A DNA stretch of 11,144 bases, from NCBI GenBank assembly GCA_937965895.1, contig CALCKS010000290.1, positions 1-11,144 on the forward strand, given 5' to 3'. The translations under genes were made by a program, and so were the position numbers. The notes under the pieces are model-generated. The model saw only the letters and a list, made by a program, of their open reading frames with translations. It had not been told where the DNA came from and ran no database searches. This stretch comes from an uncultured Campylobacter sp. GTDB taxonomy: Bacteria; Campylobacterota; Campylobacteria; Campylobacterales; Campylobacteraceae. Shown piece by piece: positions 7,195 through 11,144 of the stretch (positions are counted from its first letter, which is position 1; each line of letters opens with the position of its first letter).

Positions 7195-8426
7195 TACAGC
7201 CTTGCGTCGGCGTTTTCGTAAACGTTTTTGATATCGTAAACGAGAGCTTTGCTAAATTTTAACCCTTTAAATTTATCGTGAGCGACGGCGATTACGACGC
7301 AGTCGTAGTCCGCCTCGTCAAAGCTTTTTAGCGGCACGATACCGTATTCGCGCTTTACCTCGGCTTCGTCCGCCCACGGATCGTAGACGTCCACGCGGCA
7401 ACCAAAATCCTTAAGCTCCTCGATCACGTCTATCACGCGCGAGTTGCGGATATCCGGGCAGTTTTCTTTAAACGTAAGCCCAAGCACCAAAACGCGAGCC
7501 GAATTTATCAAAACGCCCCTTTTTATCATTAGTTTTACGACCTGGTCGGCGGCGTATTTGCCCATATTGTCGTTGATGCGGCGTCCGGCTAGGATCATCT
7601 CGGGGTGAAAGCCAAGCTCCTGCGCCTTGTGCGTGAGATAATACGGATCCACGCCGATGCAGTGGCCGCCCACTAGCCCAGGACGGAAATTTAAGAAATT
7701 CCACTTCGTACCCGCCGCCTGCAAAACGGCGTTCGTGTCGATGTTCATCTTGTTAAATATCATAGCAAGCTCGTTCATAAAGGCGATGTTGATATCGCGC
7801 TGCGTGTTTTCGATGACTTTGGCGGCCTCAGCGACCTTGATAGTAGGCGCTTTATGCGTGCCCACCGTTATGATCGAGCGGTAGACCTCATCGACCTTGT
7901 CGGCTACCTCGGGCGTCGAGCCGCTAGTGATTTTTTTGATTTTAGTTACGGTGTGCTCTTTATCGCCCGGGTTTATGCGCTCAGGCGAGTATCCGCAGAA
8001 AAAGTCCTCGTTAAATTTAAGCCCGCTTTGCTCAAGCAGCGGCACGCAAATCTCCTCCGTGACGCCAGGATACACCGTGCTTTCATACACGACTATATCG
8101 CCCTTTTTTAGCACCTTTTCGACGCTTTGCGTAGCTTTTACCACTGGCGTTAGATCGGGACGTTTGTTTTTATCTATCGGCGTCGGGACGGTAACGATAA
8201 AGAAATTACAATCCTTTATATCGTCCAAATTTAAGCTAAATTTCATACCGTTCTCTATCGCTTTTTTCATCTGCTCAGCACTTAGCTCCAGCGTGCGGTC
8301 ATACCCGCTTTTAAGCTCCTCTATACGGGCAGCATTTACGTCAAAGCCCGTGACTTCGTATTTCTCACTAAATGCAGCCGCCAATGGCAGCCCGACGTAT
8401 CCTAGTCCGATAACGGCTATTTTCAT
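7194..8426 (-). CDS. UDP-HexNAc 6-dehydrogenase, TviB/WbpO type
   Basis: Cytoplasmic NAD-dependent four-electron dehydrogenase that oxidises C6 of a UDP-N-acetylhexosamine to the uronic acid. The 410 residues have the complete fold: Rossmann GLGYVG at 7-12, TVPTPID at 79-85, YSPERINPGD at 146-155, Lys203 in AAKVIENTQRDINIA, and catalytic Cys256 in GLVGGHCIGVDPYYL, then a C-terminal UDP-binding domain with GLTFKENCPDIRNS. The PERINPGD and GGHCIGVDPYYL wording matches the TviB/VipA/WbpO branch (UDP-GlcNAc or UDP-GalNAc) rather than UDP-glucose enzymes. Since the locus carries gne, UDP-GalNAc to UDP-GalNAcA is a reasonable guess, but GlcNAc cannot be excluded. It starts inside the ecotin stop (ATGA) after an AAGGAA ribosome site six bases away. 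No counterpart occurs in the C. jejuni pgl locus. Confidence 0.9.
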   Translation of the reverse strand: MKIAVIGLGYVGLPLAAAFSEKYEVTGFDVNAARIEELKSGYDRTLELSAEQMKKAIENGMKFSLNLDDIKDCNFFIVTVPTPIDKNKRPDLTPVVKATQSVEKVLKKGDIVVYESTVYPGVTEEICVPLLEQSGLKFNEDFFCGYSPERINPGDKEHTVTKIKKITSGSTPEVADKVDEVYRSIITVGTHKAPTIKVAEAAKVIENTQRDINIAFMNELAMIFNKMNIDTNAVLQAAGTKWNFLNFRPGLVGGHCIGVDPYYLTHKAQELGFHPEMILAGRRINDNMGKYAADQVVKLMIKRGVLINSARVLVLGLTFKENCPDIRNSRVIDVIEELKDFGCRVDVYDPWADEAEVKREYGIVPLKSFDEADYDCVVIAVAHDKFKGLKFSKALVYDIKNVYENADARL

Positions 8427-8866
8427 TTATTTTTCCTTTTTAATTTTTTTGATTCTATCGTTTTTACGCGTTCATACACTCTTATTTCCGCGCCTACGCC
8501 TTGCGGAGTTATTATTTTTACGGGGCTAACGCCGGGTAAAATTTGAGTGAATTCATAATAAACCCGCCTCTTTTTCTTTCCGTCCTTGCAAAGCATCATC
8601 GTTTGCGCTAGCTCGTCTCCACCGCTAAATTCATAATAAATCCCGCGCGCGTCCTCTTTTTCCTCGAGTTTTCCGCCGAGTAAAAAGGCAAAGTTGCAGT
8701 CGATTTGCATATCTTTAAAAAACGCGACTTCGTATTTAAAATAATCAGGCGGCATCTTTGAAATAGGTAGCTCGAAAATATTTTCCTCGGTTTTCGCCGC
8801 GTTTTCGCCCGCCAAAAGCGCAAACGGCAGCGCGCAAGCCGCGATAAAAAGTAAAATTTTCCTCAT
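8423..8866 (-). CDS. eco: Ecotin-like periplasmic serine-protease inhibitor
   Basis: Small exported protein of 147 residues. Residues 1-19 form a signal peptide (MRK, hydrophobic core, ALLA cleavage region). The mature part lines up with E. coli ecotin, a dimeric inhibitor of chymotrypsin-fold serine proteases: QIDCN at 54-58 against EVDCN, LGGKLEEK at 63-70 against LGGKLENK, YYEF at 77-80, TMMLC at 89-93 against TMMAC, DGKK at 95-98, IITPQGV against VYTPDNV, and a closing RVYERVKTI against RVWKAEEKI. Cys57 and Cys93 would form the conserved disulfide, and Met90 is the P1 residue three before the second Cys, as in E. coli. The start follows a GGAG seven bases away and overlaps the preceding gene's stop as ATGA; its own stop overlaps the next start the same way. 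A protease inhibitor among sugar genes is unusual. The fold assignment rests on motif recall, not a search. Confidence 0.87.
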   Translation of the reverse strand: MRKILLFIAACALPFALLAGENAAKTEENIFELPISKMPPDYFKYEVAFFKDMQIDCNFAFLLGGKLEEKEDARGIYYEFSGGDELAQTMMLCKDGKKKRRVYYEFTQILPGVSPVKIITPQGVGAEIRVYERVKTIESKKLKRKNK

Positions 8867-10185
8867 GCTTTTACTCCGATCTGAAAATACTTAAAGCCCA
8901 AATTTGCCAGATTTTTCGCGTCGTATTGATTGCGCCCGTCAAAGATCACGGCGTTTTTTAGCCGCTGTTTCATCTCCATAAAATCAGGCGACCTAAACTC
9001 GCTCCATTCGGTAACCAGCGCGAGCGCGTCGGCGCCGTTTAGCGCGTCGTATTTGTTTGGTGCGAATTTTAAATTTGAGTTAAGTAGATATTTTTTGGCT
9101 TCGTTTACGGCTTTTGGATCGTAGGCGACGACGTTTGCGCCGGCATTTTCGAGAGCTCTTATAAGCACTAGCGAGCTAGCCTCGCGCATATCATCGGTAT
9201 TTGGCTTAAACGCTAGTCCCCAAATCGCCACCGTTTTTTCGCTCAAATTTCCGCCGAAAAAGGCTGAAATTTTTTCAAAAAGCACCGTTTTTTGCGCCGC
9301 GTTTCTGGCTTCCACAGCGCTTAAAACCTGCGGCTCAAAGCCATTTTGCCTAGCGGTGTAGATGAGCGCCTCGACGTCCTTTGGAAAGCAGCTACCGCCG
9401 TATCCGCAGCCAGGATATATAAAGCTATAGCCGATGCGAGAGTCGCTGCCGATGCCTTTTCGCACCAAATTTACATCCGCTCCCACGCGCTCACAGATGC
9501 CCGCGATCTCGTTTATGAAGCTGATTTTAGTCGCCAGCATCGCGTTTGCGGCGTATTTGGTCATCTCGGCCGATTTTACGTCCATAGCGATAAATCTATC
9601 GTGATTTTTCATAAAGGGCGCGTAAAGCTCGCGCATGACGCTTTGACCCCACTCGCTACTAGCGCCTACTACGACGCGGTCTGGCTTTAAAAAGTCCTCG
9701 ACCGCCGCGCCCTCTTTTAAAAACTCGGGGTTTGAGACGACCTCAAATTTGACGTCCATATTTCTCTTTTTTAGCTCGCCCGCGATCACTTCGGTTACCT
9801 TTTCCGCAGTGCCCACGGGGACGGTTGATTTATCCACGACGATTAGCGGCGAGGTTAAATTTTGTCCGATACTTTTTGCGACCTCTAGCACGTATCGCAG
9901 ATCGGCCTGCCCGTCCGCGCCCATAGGCGTACCCACCGCGATAAATAGCACGCTAGCGTGCGCCAAGGCTTCTTTTATATCGACGCTAAATTTGAGCGCG
10001 CCGTTTGCCCTGCACTCAGCCACGATTTCAGAAAGTCCGGGCTCATAGATCGGTATAACGCCGCTGTTTAGAGCGTTTATCTTTGCTTCGTCCACGTCCA
10101 CGCATATGACGTCGTTGCCCATTTTAGCTAGGCACGCGCCGCTAACTAGCCCCACGTAGCCCGTGCCTACGACTGCGATCCTCAC
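8863..10185 (-). CDS. ugd: UDP-glucose 6-dehydrogenase
   Basis: Cytoplasmic enzyme that oxidises UDP-glucose to UDP-glucuronic acid with two NAD. With a GTG start at 10185 the protein has 440 residues and opens MRIAVVGTGYVGLVSGACLA, the usual family start. Further motifs are VGTPMGADGQADL at 84-96, KSTVPVGT at 119-126, SNPEFLKEGAA at 151-161, Lys210 in TKYAANAMLA, catalytic Cys266 in GCGYGGSCFPKD (259-270), and GLAFKPNTDDMREASS in the UDP-binding half. The GTG overlaps the gne stop as GTGA and follows GGGAG by eight bases; a GTG at 10200 would add five residues inside gne and lacks this spacing. This is a different branch from the dehydrogenase at 7194-8426, so the cluster encodes two non-redundant UDP-sugar oxidations. 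UDP-GlcA could feed the N-glycan, LOS or capsule. Confidence 0.94.
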   Translation of the reverse strand: MRIAVVGTGYVGLVSGACLAKMGNDVICVDVDEAKINALNSGVIPIYEPGLSEIVAECRANGALKFSVDIKEALAHASVLFIAVGTPMGADGQADLRYVLEVAKSIGQNLTSPLIVVDKSTVPVGTAEKVTEVIAGELKKRNMDVKFEVVSNPEFLKEGAAVEDFLKPDRVVVGASSEWGQSVMRELYAPFMKNHDRFIAMDVKSAEMTKYAANAMLATKISFINEIAGICERVGADVNLVRKGIGSDSRIGYSFIYPGCGYGGSCFPKDVEALIYTARQNGFEPQVLSAVEARNAAQKTVLFEKISAFFGGNLSEKTVAIWGLAFKPNTDDMREASSLVLIRALENAGANVVAYDPKAVNEAKKYLLNSNLKFAPNKYDALNGADALALVTEWSEFRSPDFMEMKQRLKNAVIFDGRNQYDAKNLANLGFKYFQIGVKA

Positions 10186-11144
10186 AGCCGTTTCTCCCAC
10201 TCAAGCGCGGTTTTTATGATGAGCGCGAGATCCTCTCTCTTAGGCCGCCAGTTAGTTAATTTTCTTATCTTTCCCGGCTTTGCGATGAGGCACGCCGGAT
10301 CGCCCTCTCTACGAGGCGCGCTAACTACTTTAAAATCAACCCCGCTTACTTTTTTAGCCGTTTCTATAACCTCTTTTACGCTAAAACCGCGGCCGTAGCC
10401 GACGTTAAAGGTCTCGCTTTTTTCATGCTCGTTTAGATACTCCAGCGCGCTTAGATGCGCGTCGGCTAGGTCGCTCACGTGGATGTAGTCCCTCACGCAG
10501 GTGCCGTCTGTCGTCGGATAGTCGCTGCCGAAAATCCCCATGCTTTCACGCTTGCCCAGAGCCGTCTGCGTCGCGACTTTGATTAGATGCGTGGCGTTTG
10601 GATAGTTTTGCCCGATGAGCCCCTCCTCGTCGGCGCCCGCGACGTTAAAGTAGCGCAAAATCGCAAATTTGAAATTTTCATTTGAAGCGGCGTAGTCTTT
10701 GATGATCCACTCGCTCATTAGCTTGCTTCGGCCGTAGGGATTTATCGGATTTGCCGCGGTTTGCTCATCAACCTCGCCGATCTCGGGCTCGCCGTAAACC
10801 GCCGCCGTGGAGCTAAAGATAAATTTATTTACGCCATACTGCTTACAATAGGTCAAAATTTTGGCTACGTTTGCGGTGTTGTTTAGGTAGTATTTTAGCG
10901 GATATTGAGTGCTTTCAAAAACCTCGATAAATGCGGCAAAATGGATAATCGCGTCAAATTTGCCCTCCGCAAAAATCCCGCCTAGATCATCCTCTAAATT
11001 TGCCTTTATAAATTTAAAATTTCCTATCTTTTGGAGTGCCTCAAGTGCTTTTTGCGAGCCCTTGCAGAGATTGTCGATGATGGTTATCTCATCTTTGCCT
11101 TGCTTTAAAAGTGCTTTTACTACGTGGCTGCCGATATATCCAGC
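10182..11144 (-). CDS. gne: UDP-GlcNAc/Glc 4-epimerase Gne (GalE family), first few residues missing
   Basis: Cytoplasmic short-chain dehydrogenase-fold epimerase that in C. jejuni interconverts UDP-GlcNAc/UDP-GalNAc and UDP-Glc/UDP-Gal, supplying GalNAc for the N-glycan. The reading frame is open to the window edge, giving 320 residues; about eight are missing compared with the 328 of C. jejuni Gne. It begins AGYIGSHVV (the rest of the Rossmann GGAGYIG motif) and carries HFAAFIEVFEST, FIFSSTAAVYGEP with the catalytic Ser, NPYGRSKLMSE with catalytic Tyr and Lys, LRYFNVAGA, DGTCVRDYIHV, and NVGYGRGFSVKEVIE. The residue aligning with Tyr299 of E. coli GalE appears to be Leu (in DPACLIA), as in C. 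jejuni Gne, fitting acceptance of N-acetylated sugars. The gene marks the conserved right border of the C. jejuni-like pgl arrangement. Confidence 0.95.
   Translation of the reverse strand, partial: AGYIGSHVVKALLKQGKDEITIIDNLCKGSQKALEALQKIGNFKFIKANLEDDLGGIFAEGKFDAIIHFAAFIEVFESTQYPLKYYLNNTANVAKILTYCKQYGVNKFIFSSTAAVYGEPEIGEVDEQTAANPINPYGRSKLMSEWIIKDYAASNENFKFAILRYFNVAGADEEGLIGQNYPNATHLIKVATQTALGKRESMGIFGSDYPTTDGTCVRDYIHVSDLADAHLSALEYLNEHEKSETFNVGYGRGFSVKEVIETAKKVSGVDFKVVSAPRREGDPACLIAKPGKIRKLTNWRPKREDLALIIKTALEWEKRL
10194..10198 (-). promoter_or_regulatory. Ribosome binding site that decides the ugd start
   Basis: GGGAG lies inside the last codons of gne, eight bases before the GTG at 10185. 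The spacing is ideal for that GTG, but the upstream in-frame GTG at 10200 overlaps the site itself. I therefore chose 10185 as the start, which also gives the conserved N-terminus directly before the Rossmann glycine motif. Confidence 0.7.

Noticed and set aside
7897..8529. 210-residue open frame on the plus strand
   Set aside because: It lies antisense to the fully motif-supported dehydrogenase and the end of the ecotin gene. The translation is rich in Ser, Ile and Leu with no recognisable domain, as expected for a shadow frame.
8423..8866. Ecotin as a lipoprotein (IAAC at residues 8-11) or as an N-glycoprotein
   Set aside because: A lipobox at residue 11 would leave too short a signal peptide, and the hydrophobic core continues past it. 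No full D/E-X-N-X-S/T sequon is present; the Asn residues at 29 and 58 have the acidic -2 residue but lack Ser/Thr at +2.

Overview
The window is a stretch of an epsilonproteobacterial (Campylobacter-type) chromosome carrying part of a pgl protein N-glycosylation locus. All ten recognisable genes lie on the minus strand in one tightly packed array, transcribed from right to left. I see no gene on the plus strand and no RNA gene, CRISPR array, insertion sequence or replication origin. The proteins resemble those of Campylobacter jejuni, but the DNA is richer in G+C (about mid-40s percent by eye) than C. jejuni. Together with an ecotin gene, this suggests an oral or gut species of the C. rectus / C. 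showae / C. gracilis kind; the species guess is inference.

Layout in transcription order: gne/galE (5' end cut by the right window edge), a UDP-glucose 6-dehydrogenase, an ecotin-like periplasmic serine-protease inhibitor, a second nucleotide-sugar dehydrogenase of the TviB/WbpO type, a Wzx-type polytopic flippase, a family-25 glycosyltransferase, a 59-base AT-rich gap (the only real intergenic space), then pglH, pglI, pglJ and pglB (3' end cut by the left window edge). Almost every junction is an ATGA, GTGA or TAATG overlap, so translation is probably coupled along most of the array.

In C. jejuni the order is gne-pglK-pglH-pglI-pglJ-pglB. Both flanks are kept here, but the single ABC-transporter flippase gene pglK is absent. 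Its place is taken by five genes: two sugar-acid dehydrogenases, ecotin, a Wzx-like flippase and a GT25 enzyme. My reading is that Gne makes UDP-GalNAc, PglJ, PglH and PglI extend the undecaprenyl-PP-linked glycan, the Wzx-like protein may flip it instead of PglK, and PglB transfers it to Asn in the periplasm. The two dehydrogenases would supply UDP-glucuronic acid and a UDP-HexNAc uronic acid, so an acidic, altered N-glycan is a plausible product. An alternative is that the five genes serve another surface polysaccharide and merely sit in this locus.

Other points of note are an extra pair of predicted membrane helices in PglB (about 74 residues relative to C. jejuni), an imperfect inverted repeat at the cassette/pglH boundary, and strong over-representation of the palindrome AAATTT.
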